A DNA stretch of 55,226 bases from Pseudomonadota bacterium (GCA_021781835.1 JAJXWD010000016.1:1-55226); one strand, 5' to 3'. Numbered from the stretch's first letter, positions 1 through 8,849 are shown. The notes: generated by a model from the sequence alone, not told the origin. Translations and numbers: made by a program.

Positions 1-9
1 TTCCGATCT
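1..9. other. Probable sequencing-adapter remnant
   Basis: The bases TTCCGATCT equal the last nine bases of the common Illumina adapter. The dxs reading frame continues naturally from base 10, because any base before TGCCC can give a codon such as CTG or TTG. This suggests the window begins at a contig edge with untrimmed adapter. A nine-base match could be chance, but its exact terminal position makes that unlikely. Confidence 0.6.
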
Positions 10-608
10 TGCCCAACATGGTCATCATGGCGCCCTCCGACGAAGCCGAGCTGATGCACGCGGTCGCCACCTCCGCCGCCATCAACGACCGCCCGAGCGC
101 CTTCCGCTACCCGCGCGGCGAGGGCGTGGGCCTCGATCTGCCCGCGCGCGGCACGGTGCTTGAAATCGGCAAGGGCCGCATCATCCGCGAGGGCACCAGC
201 GTCGCCATCCTGGCCCTCGGGCCGCGCCTGTTCGATGCCAAACAGGCGGCCGACGAGCTGGCGGCGCGCGGCTTCACCGCCACAGTGGCCGATGCCCGCT
301 TCATGAAACCGCTCGACACGGCCCTGCTCGACCAGCTCGCCCGCCACCACGAGGTGCTGATCACCATCGAGGACGGCGCCGCGGGCGGCTTTGGCGCCGC
401 CGTGGCCCAGCACCTCGCCTGGACCGGCGCCTTCGACAAGGGGCTGAAATTCCGCCCCATGACCCTGCCGGACCGGCTGATCGACCATAACACCCCGGCC
501 GCCCAGCTCATCGATGCCGGGCTCACCGCCAAGCACATCGTCACCCATGCGCTCACCGCGCTGGGCATCGATCTGGCGCCGGGCTTTGTCGCAATTCCGG
601 CACAATAG
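3..608 (+). CDS. dxs: 1-deoxy-D-xylulose-5-phosphate synthase, C-terminal part
   Basis: This is the 3' third of dxs, about 200 residues, cut by the window edge. DXS condenses pyruvate and glyceraldehyde 3-phosphate in the first step of the MEP isoprenoid pathway and needs thiamine diphosphate. The visible part covers the end of the pyrimidine-binding domain ([15 protein letters not shown], then FRYPRGEG) and the transketolase C-terminal domain ([15 protein letters not shown], then [11 protein letters not shown]), all typical of DXS. It ends 18 bases before hpnM in the same direction, so isoprenoid precursor supply is probably co-transcribed with hopanoid tailoring. The first nine bases look like adapter, so true genomic sequence probably begins at base 10. 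Confidence 0.95.
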   Translation, partial: PILPNMVIMAPSDEAELMHAVATSAAINDRPSAFRYPRGEGVGLDLPARGTVLEIGKGRIIREGTSVAILALGPRLFDAKQAADELAARGFTATVADARFMKPLDTALLDQLARHHEVLITIEDGAAGGFGAAVAQHLAWTGAFDKGLKFRPMTLPDRLIDHNTPAAQLIDAGLTAKHIVTHALTALGIDLAPGFVAIPAQ

Positions 609-626
609 GGCGCTAGAGCGGGCGGC

Positions 627-1235
627 ATGAACAAGCAGTTTCGCATTTTTCTGCTCGGGCTGGCGCTGATGGGCCCGGCGGCCCGGGCCGTCACGCCCGA
701 GGCCGCGCCCGTCGCCACGCTCGATGCCGGCTTGCTCGCCGCCATGAAGCAGGCCGCCGCCGGCCAGGGCTTCGCCGCCCGCGCCCAGGCGCTCACCCCG
801 GTGGTCGATGCCGCCTACGACCTGCCGATGGTCGCGCAAAACTCGGTGGGCTTTTTGTGGGCCACCCTGCCGGCCGCCCAGCAGGCCACGCTCACCAGCC
901 TGTTCGCCCGCTTCACCGTCGCCTCCTACGCCGCCCAGTTCAACGGTTATAATGGCGAGCAATTCGTGCTGCTGCCGGCCTCCAAGCCGCTGGGCACGGC
1001 GCAAATCGTCGAAACCGAGATCAAGCCGGGCGATGGCTCCCCCCCCACCGAGATCGATTATGTCGTGCATCAGGTGGATGGCACATGGCGCATCTCCGAT
1101 GTGCTGCTCGGCGGCACCATCAGCCAGGTGGCCGTTCACCAGTCCGACTTCGCCTCGCTGGTCAAGGCGGGCGACGCCTCGGCCTTGATCACGGCCCTCA
1201 CCGCCAAAATCGCCGCGCTCTCGGGCACCAACTGA
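627..1235 (+). CDS. hpnM: Hopanoid-associated periplasmic protein HpnM (MlaC/Ttg2D-like)
   Basis: A 202-residue exported protein with a cleavable signal peptide (about residues 1-21, charged start then LLGLALMGPAARA). The rest fits the MlaC/Ttg2D phospholipid-carrier fold: helical N-terminal half, then a beta-rich segment with VDGTWRISDVLLGG, close to the family's W-[KR]-I-x-D signature. HpnM is thought to be the periplasmic carrier working with the RND protein HpnN in hopanoid trafficking; no hpnN is visible here. It sits between dxs and hpnI, whose ATG follows two bases after its stop, so it is in one operon with them. The exact ligand is inference from family. Confidence 0.88.
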   Translation: MNKQFRIFLLGLALMGPAARAVTPEAAPVATLDAGLLAAMKQAAAGQGFAARAQALTPVVDAAYDLPMVAQNSVGFLWATLPAAQQATLTSLFARFTVASYAAQFNGYNGEQFVLLPASKPLGTAQIVETEIKPGDGSPPTEIDYVVHQVDGTWRISDVLLGGTISQVAVHQSDFASLVKAGDASALITALTAKIAALSGTN

Positions 1236-1237
1236 GC

Positions 1238-2365
1238 ATGCTGCTGCCCGCGCTTCTCGCGGCCGGCGCGGCCGTCATCGGCATGGGGCAAATGGCGGCG
1301 GGCACCTGGCTCACCCGCCGCTTCATGGCGGCGCCCCGCCTCGCGCCCCAAGCCCGCCCGGCGGTCACGCTGCTCAAGCCGCTCTGCGGGCTCGAGCCCG
1401 GGCTGGAAGCCGCGCTCGAAACCGCCTTCACGCTCGCCTATCCCGCCTGCCAGCTGGTATTTGGCGTGCAGGATCGCGCCGATCCGGTCATCCCCCTCAT
1501 CGAGCGCCTGCGCGCCCGCCACCCTGAGCGCGACGTAACCCTGGTGATCGACGAAACCCCCCACGGCGCCAACCGCAAGGTCGCCAACCTGCTCAACATG
1601 TTGCCCGCCGCCAGGCATGATGTGCTGGTGATGTCGGATGCCGACATCTTCCTGCCTCCCGATTTCCTCGATCACGTGGTTGCCGCGCTCGAAACCCCTG
1701 GCGCCGGCCTCGCCACCACCCTCTATACTGGCCGCGAGGCGCACCACACCCCGGCCGGCTGGGCGGGGGCGGCGCAGCTCAACTATAATTTCCTGCCCGG
1801 CGTGGTGCTGGCCCGCGCGCTGGGCCGCCAGGATGGGCTGGGGGCCACGCTGGCGCTCACCCGCGCCATGCTGGCCGAAATCGGCGGGCTGCAAGTGGTG
1901 GCCAATAATCTGGCCGATGACCAGGTGCTCGGCCGGCTGGTGGTGGCCAAGGGCCGCAAAGTGGTGCTGGCCCACACCGTGCCCGCCACCATCGTCCCCG
2001 AGGCCCGCCTCAAGCCCCTGTTTTCCCACGAGCTGCGCTGGGCGCGCACCATCCGCGCCCTGGTGCCGGGCGCCTATGCGGCCTCGGTGCTGCAAATGCC
2101 GCTGCTTTGGGCGGCGCTCGCCGTGCTGCTTTCGGGTCCCGCGCCCTGGGCGCTGGTGCTGTTTGGCCTCTGCCTCACCGCCCGCCTGGCCACGGCCGAC
2201 CTCATCCGCCAGGCGCTGGCGCTCGAAACCCGCACCCCCTGGGCGGTTTTTTTGTTGCGCGAAGCCCTGTCTGCCGCCATCTACGTGGCGAGTTTCGCCG
2301 GCAACCATGTCGCGTGGCGCGGCCATTCGCTGCGCGCCGACCATGGCGCCGTAACCCTGAATTGA
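1238..2365 (+). CDS. hpnI: Hopanoid glycosyltransferase HpnI
   Basis: A 375-residue membrane-anchored GT2-type glycosyltransferase. Known HpnI proteins add N-acetylglucosamine to bacteriohopanetetrol, the first step toward the cyclitol-ether head group. Visible are an N-terminal membrane segment (residues 1-20), the nucleotide-sugar DxD motif SDAD (D134, D136), ADDQ around 226-229, and HELRW (264-268), equivalent to the QxxRW-type motif of processive GT2 enzymes, then C-terminal membrane helices. The reading frame is open further upstream, but the ATG at 1238, two bases after the hpnM stop, gives the membrane-segment start expected for the family. HpnJ follows 29 bases later. Confidence 0.9.
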   Translation: MLLPALLAAGAAVIGMGQMAAGTWLTRRFMAAPRLAPQARPAVTLLKPLCGLEPGLEAALETAFTLAYPACQLVFGVQDRADPVIPLIERLRARHPERDVTLVIDETPHGANRKVANLLNMLPAARHDVLVMSDADIFLPPDFLDHVVAALETPGAGLATTLYTGREAHHTPAGWAGAAQLNYNFLPGVVLARALGRQDGLGATLALTRAMLAEIGGLQVVANNLADDQVLGRLVVAKGRKVVLAHTVPATIVPEARLKPLFSHELRWARTIRALVPGAYAASVLQMPLLWAALAVLLSGPAPWALVLFGLCLTARLATADLIRQALALETRTPWAVFLLREALSAAIYVASFAGNHVAWRGHSLRADHGAVTLN

Positions 2366-2394
2366 CCTGACGCCCTGCCAGAAGAGAGAGACCA

Positions 2395-3843
2395 ATGCCC
2401 GTGCTGAAAACCCTGTTCCTGCAGCCCCCCTCGTTCGACGGCTTCGACGGCGGCGCCGGTTCGCGCTATCAGGCGCGGCGTGAAATCAAGAGCTTCTGGT
2501 TCCCCACCTGGCTGGCCCAGCCCGCGGCCCTGCTCCCCGATTCCACCCTCATCGACGCCCCGCCCGCCAAGCTGACCATGGACGACGTGCTGCCCCACGC
2601 CAAAACCCATGACCTGCTGATCATCCACACCTCCACCCCCTCGTTCGGCAACGACGTGAAGGTGGCCGAGCAGTTCAAGGCGCAAAACCCGGCTCTCAAA
2701 GTCGGCTTCATCGGCGCCAAGGTGGCCGTGCAGCCGGTGGAATCGATGGAGCGCGCCGCCGTGCTCGATTTCGTCTGCGGCAATGAGTTCGATTTCACCA
2801 TCAAGGAAATCGCCGAAGGCGCGGCCCTGGCCGATGTCAAGGGCATCTGGTGGCGCAACGAGGCCGGCGAGATCGTCAAAAACGAAGACCGCCCGCTGCT
2901 CATGAACATGGATGAGCTGCCCTTCGTGGTCGATGTGTACAAGAAGCATCTGCGCATCGAGGATTATTTCATCGGCTATCTCAAGCACCCCTATATCTCG
3001 GTCTATACTGGCCGCGGCTGCAAGTCGCACTGCACCTTCTGCCTGTGGCCGCAAACGGTGGGCGGGCACAAATACCGCACCCGCTCGGTCGAGAACGTGA
3101 TCGCCGAAATCAAGCGCGCCAAGGAACTCTTCCCGCAGGTGAAGGAGTTCATGTTCGACGACGACACTTTCACCGACGACCTGCCCCGCGCCGAGGCCAT
3201 CGCCAAGGAGCTCGGCAAGCTCGGCGTCACCTGGTCGTGCAACGCCAAGGCCAATGTCCCCTACGAGACGCTCAAAATCCTCAAGGCCAACGGCCTGCGC
3301 CTGCTGCTGGTGGGCTATGAGAGCGGCAACCAGCAGATCCTGCACAACATCAAAAAAGGCATGCGCATCGAGGTCGCCAAGCGCTTCACCGAGGATTGCC
3401 ACAAGCTCGGCATCATGATCCACGGCACCTTCATCGTCGGCCTGCCCGGCGAAACCCGCGAGACGCTGCGCGAAACCATCGAATTCGCCAAGGCCATCAA
3501 CCCGCACACCATCCAGGTCTCGCTCGCCGCGCCCTATCCCGGCACCTTCCTCTATAACCAGGCCGTCAAGGAAGGCTGGCTCGACATCGAACACGCCGAA
3601 CTGATCGACGATCACGGCGTTCAGATCGCGCCGCTGCACTACCCGCATCTCTCCCACCAGGAAATCTTCGAAAGCGTCGAAGTGCTCTACAAGGAGTTCT
3701 ACTTCCGCCCCTCCAAGATCTGGGAAATCGTCAAGGAAATGCTGGCCTCGCCGCAAATGCTGGTGCGCCGCCTGCGCGAAGGCCTCGAATTCAAGGCCTT
3801 CCTCAAAGACCGCGCCGAAGGCAAAGCCGCCACGGCCTGCTGA
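2395..3843 (+). CDS. hpnJ: Hopanoid radical SAM protein HpnJ
   Basis: A 482-residue radical SAM enzyme. HpnJ converts the aminosugar on bacteriohopanetetrol to the ring-contracted cyclitol in the last step of cyclitol-ether formation, after HpnI glycosylation and HpnK deacetylation. The iron-sulfur cluster motif CxxxCxxC is C209, C213 and C216 (GCKSHCTFC). An N-terminal B12-binding-like Rossmann segment (residues 1-150) precedes it, as in other family members. The ATG has a purine-rich ribosome site (agaagagagag). It is followed by a strong hairpin, and hpnK is not next to it, so the deacetylase must be elsewhere. Confidence 0.92.
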   Translation: MPVLKTLFLQPPSFDGFDGGAGSRYQARREIKSFWFPTWLAQPAALLPDSTLIDAPPAKLTMDDVLPHAKTHDLLIIHTSTPSFGNDVKVAEQFKAQNPALKVGFIGAKVAVQPVESMERAAVLDFVCGNEFDFTIKEIAEGAALADVKGIWWRNEAGEIVKNEDRPLLMNMDELPFVVDVYKKHLRIEDYFIGYLKHPYISVYTGRGCKSHCTFCLWPQTVGGHKYRTRSVENVIAEIKRAKELFPQVKEFMFDDDTFTDDLPRAEAIAKELGKLGVTWSCNAKANVPYETLKILKANGLRLLLVGYESGNQQILHNIKKGMRIEVAKRFTEDCHKLGIMIHGTFIVGLPGETRETLRETIEFAKAINPHTIQVSLAAPYPGTFLYNQAVKEGWLDIEHAELIDDHGVQIAPLHYPHLSHQEIFESVEVLYKEFYFRPSKIWEIVKEMLASPQMLVRRLREGLEFKAFLKDRAEGKAATAC

Positions 3844-3845
3844 GG

Positions 3846-3897
3846 TGACCCAGGGGGCGCTGCCCCCTGGACCCCCGCCAAAGGCCGAGAGGCCTTT
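3846..3897. repeat. Double-hairpin intergenic repeat, family A copy 1
   Basis: Two adjacent hairpins, CCAGGGGGC-gct-GCCCCCTGG and CCAAAGGCC-gaga-GGCCTTTGG, are joined by acccccg. An inverted copy with the same order and linker but different arm bases lies at 3980-4036. Such GC-rich double hairpins resemble REP/BIME-type elements. Confidence 0.6.
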
Positions 3898-3913
3898 GGA
3901 AACCAATTAGTTA

Positions 3914-3959
3914 AAAGGGGCCTGCCCGTGCCGCTCAACCGGCACGGACAGGCCCCTTT
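3914..3959. terminator. Bidirectional terminator between hpnJ and the alcohol dehydrogenase gene
   Basis: A 20-base-pair stem (AAAGGGGCCTG...CAGGCCCCTTT) with one mismatch and a six-base loop sits between convergent genes. T-rich stretches flank it on both strands, so it can end transcription from either side. Family A repeats lie on both flanks. Confidence 0.8.
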
Positions 3960-3979
3960 CTCAGCCTTAAACCCTATTG

Positions 3980-4036
3980 AGGTCCAGGGGCTCGGCCCCT
4001 GGCGGGGGATCCAAGGGGGCAGCGCCCCCTTGGGGC
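3980..4036. repeat. Double-hairpin intergenic repeat, family A copy 2 (inverted)
   Basis: Read on the minus strand this is CCAAGGGGGC-gct-GCCCCCTTGG, then a tcccccg linker and CCAGGGGC-cga-GCCCCTGG. The linker and loops match copy 1, while several arm bases differ in pairs so that both stems still close. Confidence 0.6.
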
Positions 4037-4038
4037 AC

Positions 4039-5091
4039 TCAGCCCTTCAGCGTGGCCATGTCGATACAGAAGCGGAATTTGACGTCTGACTTCAGCATGC
4101 GCTCATAGGCCTCGTTGATCTGGTCCATGCGGATCAGTTCGATATCTGCGGTGATGTTATGGGTGCCGCAGAACTCCAGCATTTCCTGGGTTTCCTTGAT
4201 TCCGCCGATGATCGAGCCCGCGAAGTTGCGGCGTTTGATCAGCAGGGGGAAGACATTGAAGGGCAGGGGCTTATCTGGGGCGCCGACCTGCACCATGGTG
4301 GCCTCGCGCTTGAGGGTGTTGAAATAGGGCGAGAGGTCATGGGCGGCGGCGACCGTATCGATGATCAGGTCGAAGCTCTCGGCGTGCTTGGCCATTTCGG
4401 CCTCGTCTTTCGAGAGGATGACATGGGTGGCGCCCAGGCGCCTGGCGTCTTCGGTTTTGTTGGTCGAGGTGGTGAAGAGCGCGGTTTCGGCGCCCATCGC
4501 GTGGGCCAGCTTGACGCCCATATGCCCAAGCCCGCCCAGCCCGATGATCCCGACCTTCTTGCCCGGTCCCGCACCCCAGTGCCGGAGCGGCGAGTAGAGC
4601 GTGATTCCGGCGCACAGCAGCGGCGCGGCGGCGGCGGGGTCGAGATTGGCCGGGATGCGCAGGACGAAATTCTCATCGACCACGATGCGCTCGGCATAGC
4701 CGCCCTTGCTGGGCTCTTGCAGCACCGGCTCGAACCCGCCGTAAGTCTGGCCGGCAAAGCCGCCATCGCAATATTGCTCCAGCCCCTCGCGGCAAGAGGC
4801 GCAGCTGCGGCAGCTATCGACCATGCAGCCCACGCCCACGAGGTCGCCGGCCTGGTATTTGGTCACGCCGCCGCCCAGCCGCGCCACCCGGCCGACAATC
4901 TCATGCCCCGGCACGGCGGGATATTGGGTAAAGCCCCATTCATTACGCGCGAAATGCAGGTCGGAGTGGCAGACCCCGCAATAAAGTATCTCGATCTCGA
5001 CATCGAATTCCCCAGGATCGCGGCGGTTGACGGTCAGCGGCGCGAGGGGGGTGGCGGCATCCGTGGTGCCGTAACCAGTGCAGACAAACAT
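4039..5091 (-). CDS. Zinc-dependent NAD(P) alcohol dehydrogenase (YahK/CAD type)
   Basis: A 350-residue medium-chain dehydrogenase/reductase that probably reduces aldehydes with NADPH, as YahK and cinnamyl-alcohol dehydrogenases do. Catalytic zinc ligands are in CGVCHSD (C41) and PGHE (H63); the structural zinc loop has C94, C97, C100 and C108. The nucleotide fold carries GLGGLGHMGVKLA. The start at 5091 has GGAG eight bases upstream and gives the family N-terminus MFVCTGYGT; an upstream in-frame extension lacks support. A TATAAA at 5223-5228 (read on the minus strand) could be its -10, and a DnaA box then overlaps the -35 region. The substrate cannot be told from sequence. Confidence 0.9.
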   Translation of the reverse strand: MFVCTGYGTTDAATPLAPLTVNRRDPGEFDVEIEILYCGVCHSDLHFARNEWGFTQYPAVPGHEIVGRVARLGGGVTKYQAGDLVGVGCMVDSCRSCASCREGLEQYCDGGFAGQTYGGFEPVLQEPSKGGYAERIVVDENFVLRIPANLDPAAAAPLLCAGITLYSPLRHWGAGPGKKVGIIGLGGLGHMGVKLAHAMGAETALFTTSTNKTEDARRLGATHVILSKDEAEMAKHAESFDLIIDTVAAAHDLSPYFNTLKREATMVQVGAPDKPLPFNVFPLLIKRRNFAGSIIGGIKETQEMLEFCGTHNITADIELIRMDQINEAYERMLKSDVKFRFCIDMATLKG

Positions 5092-5199
5092 GCAGGCTCC
5101 TGTCTTTAAAGGCAGGCCAGATGTTGGGGGGCGGGGGATGAAAATCAACCCATGGCGGCGCGGCGCGTGGGGTAACCGCCGGTTTTAACAAATGTCGCG

Positions 5200-5285
5200 C
5201 TGTTAAGCTTTGATTTATTAGTTTTATACAACCAATGATCACCAGTTTATCCACAGCCCACCCCGGCGGTGGAGTTTGTGGATAA
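5200..5285. promoter_or_regulatory. AT-rich segment with two inverted DnaA boxes
   Basis: Perfect TTATCCACA boxes occur at 5247-5255 (plus strand) and 5277-5285 (minus strand), 21 bases apart. An unusually AT-rich stretch (about 5200-5235) lies alongside. The first box covers the expected -35 of the adjacent dehydrogenase promoter. Whether this marks an origin, a DnaA-titration site or DnaA-controlled transcription cannot be decided from the sequence. Confidence 0.65.
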
Positions 5286-5334
5286 TCCCGCATAAAGGCC
5301 GGTTTTCCGCGCTTTCCCTGGCGGGGGCGCCAAC

Positions 5335-5364
5335 AAAAACCCCCCGGCGCCGGGCGCCGGGGGG
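5335..5364 (-). terminator. sodB intrinsic terminator
   Basis: A 12-base-pair perfect GC palindrome (5340-5364) is followed on the minus strand by TTTTTG. It lies about 30 bases after the sodB stop codon. Confidence 0.85.
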
Positions 5365-5368
5365 CTGG

Positions 5369-5377
5369 TTATCCACA
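5369..5377 (+). promoter_or_regulatory. Third perfect DnaA box
   Basis: TTATCCACA lies between the sodB stop codon and its terminator hairpin. Together with the boxes at 5247 and 5277 it makes three exact matches in 131 bases. Confidence 0.6.
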
Positions 5378-5394
5378 GCGGGATAACGCGGTTT

Positions 5395-6003
5395 TCACGC
5401 GCCGAGCAGCAGCGCCTCGGCATGGTCGTAATTGGCCAGCTTATCGAGGAAGTTCGAGATATAGTCCGGCCGGCGGTTGCGGAAATCGATGTAATAGGCA
5501 TGCTCCCACACATCGTAGGTGAGCAGGATCTTGCCTTCGCCGGTCACCAGCGGGGTGGCGGCGTTGGGGCTCTTGGTCACTTTCAGCTTGCCCTCGGGCG
5601 AGAGCACCAGCCAGGCCCAGCCCGAGCCGAACTGCGTCACGCCGGCCTGCTTGAAGGCCTCCTTGAACGCCTCCACCGAGCCGAAATCCTCAACGATCTT
5701 GGCTTCCAGCTTGCCGGGAATCTTGCCGCCCTTGGCCGAGAGGCTGTCCCAGAACTGGCTGTGGTTGAGGTGCTGGCCGGCATTGTTAAACACCGGGGTC
5801 AGCTCGGGCTTGTTGTGCGAGAGCTTCACCAGCTCTTCCAGAGACTTGCCCTGCAGGTCGGCGTTTTTCTCCACCAGGCCGTTCAGCGCCACCACATAGG
5901 CGTTGTGGTGCTTGCCGTGGTGGTATTCAAACGTCTCAGCCGACATGCCAAGCGACGCAAACGCGTCGTAAGCGAAGGGCAGGGTGGGCAGGGTAAACGC
6001 CAT
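5395..6003 (-). CDS. sodB: Iron superoxide dismutase
   Basis: A 202-residue cytoplasmic superoxide dismutase converting superoxide to oxygen and peroxide. Metal ligands are H28 (EYHHGKHH), H81 (LNHSQFW), D164 and H168 (DVWEHAYYIDF). Q77 in the AGQ segment is at the position of the active-site glutamine in the iron enzymes. Length is usual and there is no signal peptide. GGAGAG precedes the ATG at 6003. It has its own terminator and starts 53 bases from the divergent phytoene-synthase-like gene, so both promoters are packed into that gap or into coding DNA. Confidence 0.96.
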   Translation of the reverse strand: MAFTLPTLPFAYDAFASLGMSAETFEYHHGKHHNAYVVALNGLVEKNADLQGKSLEELVKLSHNKPELTPVFNNAGQHLNHSQFWDSLSAKGGKIPGKLEAKIVEDFGSVEAFKEAFKQAGVTQFGSGWAWLVLSPEGKLKVTKSPNAATPLVTGEGKILLTYDVWEHAYYIDFRNRRPDYISNFLDKLANYDHAEALLLGA

Positions 6004-6056
6004 GGGGCACTCTCCAGATGTTTGTTTCGTCGTGCTGACTTAGCTATGGAGTGTCG

Positions 6057-6770
6057 ATGCCCCCGTCAAGCGACCAATTGATGATCGGGTTGAGGGCCAA
6101 AGACCCCGACCGTTATTTCGCCGCCCTGTTCGCGCCGCCCCCCCTGCGGGCGCCGCTGGCGCTGCTTTATTTGTTCAACCACGAGCTGGCCCGCGCCATC
6201 GAGGCCGCCTCCGCCCCGCCGCTCGCCCTCATCCGCCTGCACTGGTGGCGCGAGCTGGTGGCGGGCGCGGCGCATGAGCATGAGCTGACCGGCCCGCTCA
6301 CCACGGCGCTGGCGGCCGGCACCTTGCCCCGCGCTGCCCTGCTGGCGCTGATCGAGGCGCGTGAGCCTCAGGCCGAGGGGCTGGAGCCCGCCGAACTGCC
6401 GGCCTTCGCCCGTGCCACCGGCGGCGCGCTGGCGCGCATTGCCGGCGGCGTGCTGGGGGCCGATAATCAGGCGATCGAGGATCTCGGCACCGCCCAGGCG
6501 CTCACCGGCCTGGTGCGCAATGCCGCATATCGCCGTGCCCGCAAGGCCGAGCCCCGGGCCGAGGATCAGGCCCCGCCCGAGATTTTGCTCGCCCAGGCCC
6601 GCGCCCTGCTCACCGTCCGCCCGCCCAAGGGCACAACGGCCGCCTGGCTCGGCGCGGCCTTGGCCGCGCGCGATCTGGCAAGGCTGCAAGCCGGCCAGAC
6701 CTGCCCCGCCCGGCGCGGCGCGGGCGATTATCTGGCCGCCCTGCTGGCCGCCATCAAGGGGCGGGTATAA
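6057..6770 (+). CDS. Squalene/phytoene-synthase-like protein lacking the Asp-rich motifs
   Basis: A 237-residue all-helical protein of the squalene/phytoene synthase fold, with FNHELARA and RLHWWREL in the first half. Both catalytic Asp-rich motifs are missing: the second region reads LVRNAAYRRARK where active enzymes carry DxxxD. It therefore resembles the NDUFAF6-like branch (a mitochondrial complex I assembly factor) more than HpnC/HpnD, and is probably not a prenyl condensing enzyme. GTG 6051, ATG 6057 or ATG 6081 could be the start; 6057 is preferred because GGAG lies just upstream. Its 3' end overlaps the convergent SDR gene by 17 bases. Confidence 0.75.
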   Translation: MPPSSDQLMIGLRAKDPDRYFAALFAPPPLRAPLALLYLFNHELARAIEAASAPPLALIRLHWWRELVAGAAHEHELTGPLTTALAAGTLPRAALLALIEAREPQAEGLEPAELPAFARATGGALARIAGGVLGADNQAIEDLGTAQALTGLVRNAAYRRARKAEPRAEDQAPPEILLAQARALLTVRPPKGTTAAWLGAALAARDLARLQAGQTCPARRGAGDYLAALLAAIKGRV

Positions 6771-7695
6771 ACGCCTCGCCGGTCAGCGCCTCGGCCAGTT
6801 CCCAAAGCCGGCGTCCGGTCTCTGCCTCGCGCGCATGGGGCATGATCCGCGCCATCCCCGGCGGGCCGTTGCATTCCATAAAGCCGGTCGGCCCGTAATA
6901 GGCGCCTTGCGCGGCGGCCGGGTCGGTGGCGGCCAGCAGCACCGGCCAGGCCCCGGCCTCGCCCGGCTGCACCACAAACGCCTTGCCGATCTGCATGGCC
7001 AGCGCGGTCAGGCTGGAAAGCCCCGGCCCGTTTCGCACAATCTCGGTGGCGGCAATGCCCGGATGCGCCGCGACCGACAAAATCCCCCACCCTCCGGCCT
7101 GCGCCCGGCGCGCCAGCTCAAGCGCGAAGACCAGCATGGCGAGTTTGGATTGCCGGTAGGCGCGCCAGGGCACATAGGCGCGCTCGGCCTGCGGGTCGGC
7201 AAAATCAATCCGCCCCTGCCGGTGGGCGAGCGAGGCCACCTGCACCACCCTGGGGCTGGGCGCGCTCATCAGCGGCTCGCGCAGCAGGGCGGTGAGCAGA
7301 AAATGCCCGAGAAAATTCACCCCGAATTGCAGCTCAAACCCCTGCGCCGTGGTCAGGCGCCGCTTGGGCGCCATCACGCCGGCATTGTTGATGAGCAGAT
7401 CAACCCGGCCATGCGCTGCTTTCACCCGCGCGGCAAAGCCCCGCACGCTGGCCAAATCGGCGAGATCGAGCGTCTCCGCCCACACCCGCCCGCGCGCCGT
7501 GGGGGCAATCTGGGCCAGAGCGGCCTCGGCCCTGGGGGCCGCGCGGCAGGCCAAAATCACATCCGCACCCGCCGCCGCCAGCCCGCGCGCCGTGTGCAAC
7601 CCGATGCCGCTATTGGCGCCGGTGACAATGGCCAGCCGCCCCGCGAGGTCGGGCCGCGCGGCGCCGGGCCAGAGGGGAGGCGTCGTCCCGGTCAT
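6754..7695 (-). CDS. SDR oxidoreductase (retinol-dehydrogenase-like)
   Basis: A 313-residue classical short-chain dehydrogenase/reductase. The cofactor motif TGANSGIG is at residues 25-32, NNAG at 103-106, the catalytic serine in the VASLAH segment (about S155), and YxxxK is Y180-K184. A basic/serine pattern after the first strand (ACRAAPRAE) suggests NADP preference. The extended C-terminus (MECNGPPG, then WELAEALTGE) is typical of the retinol-dehydrogenase/protochlorophyllide-reductase-like branch. The substrate is unknown. It lies 30 bases downstream of hemB in the same direction and could share its transcript. Confidence 0.9.
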   Translation of the reverse strand: MTGTTPPLWPGAARPDLAGRLAIVTGANSGIGLHTARGLAAAGADVILACRAAPRAEAALAQIAPTARGRVWAETLDLADLASVRGFAARVKAAHGRVDLLINNAGVMAPKRRLTTAQGFELQFGVNFLGHFLLTALLREPLMSAPSPRVVQVASLAHRQGRIDFADPQAERAYVPWRAYRQSKLAMLVFALELARRAQAGGWGILSVAAHPGIAATEIVRNGPGLSSLTALAMQIGKAFVVQPGEAGAWPVLLAATDPAAAQGAYYGPTGFMECNGPPGMARIMPHAREAETGRRLWELAEALTGEAFIPAP

Positions 7696-7725
7696 TCCAC
7701 CGCTCCTTGGGGTAAAATTCCCCTG

Positions 7726-8820
<1,095 letters not shown>

Positions 8821-8835
8821 AACGCGGACTAACGA

Positions 8836-8849
8836 TTGATCCAAATCAA
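8836..8849. promoter_or_regulatory. FNR/FixK-type box
   Basis: TTGATCCAAATCAA is an exact match to the FNR/FixK consensus TTGAT-N4-ATCAA. It lies 124 bases upstream of the NRAMP start codon and downstream of the Fur-like box, so it may add oxygen or redox control, perhaps from a second promoter. Confidence 0.6.

Noticed and set aside
5200-5377. Naming the DnaA-box cluster as oriC
   Set aside because: Only three boxes, and no dnaA, parAB, gidA or hemE next to it; reported as a finding but not as an origin.
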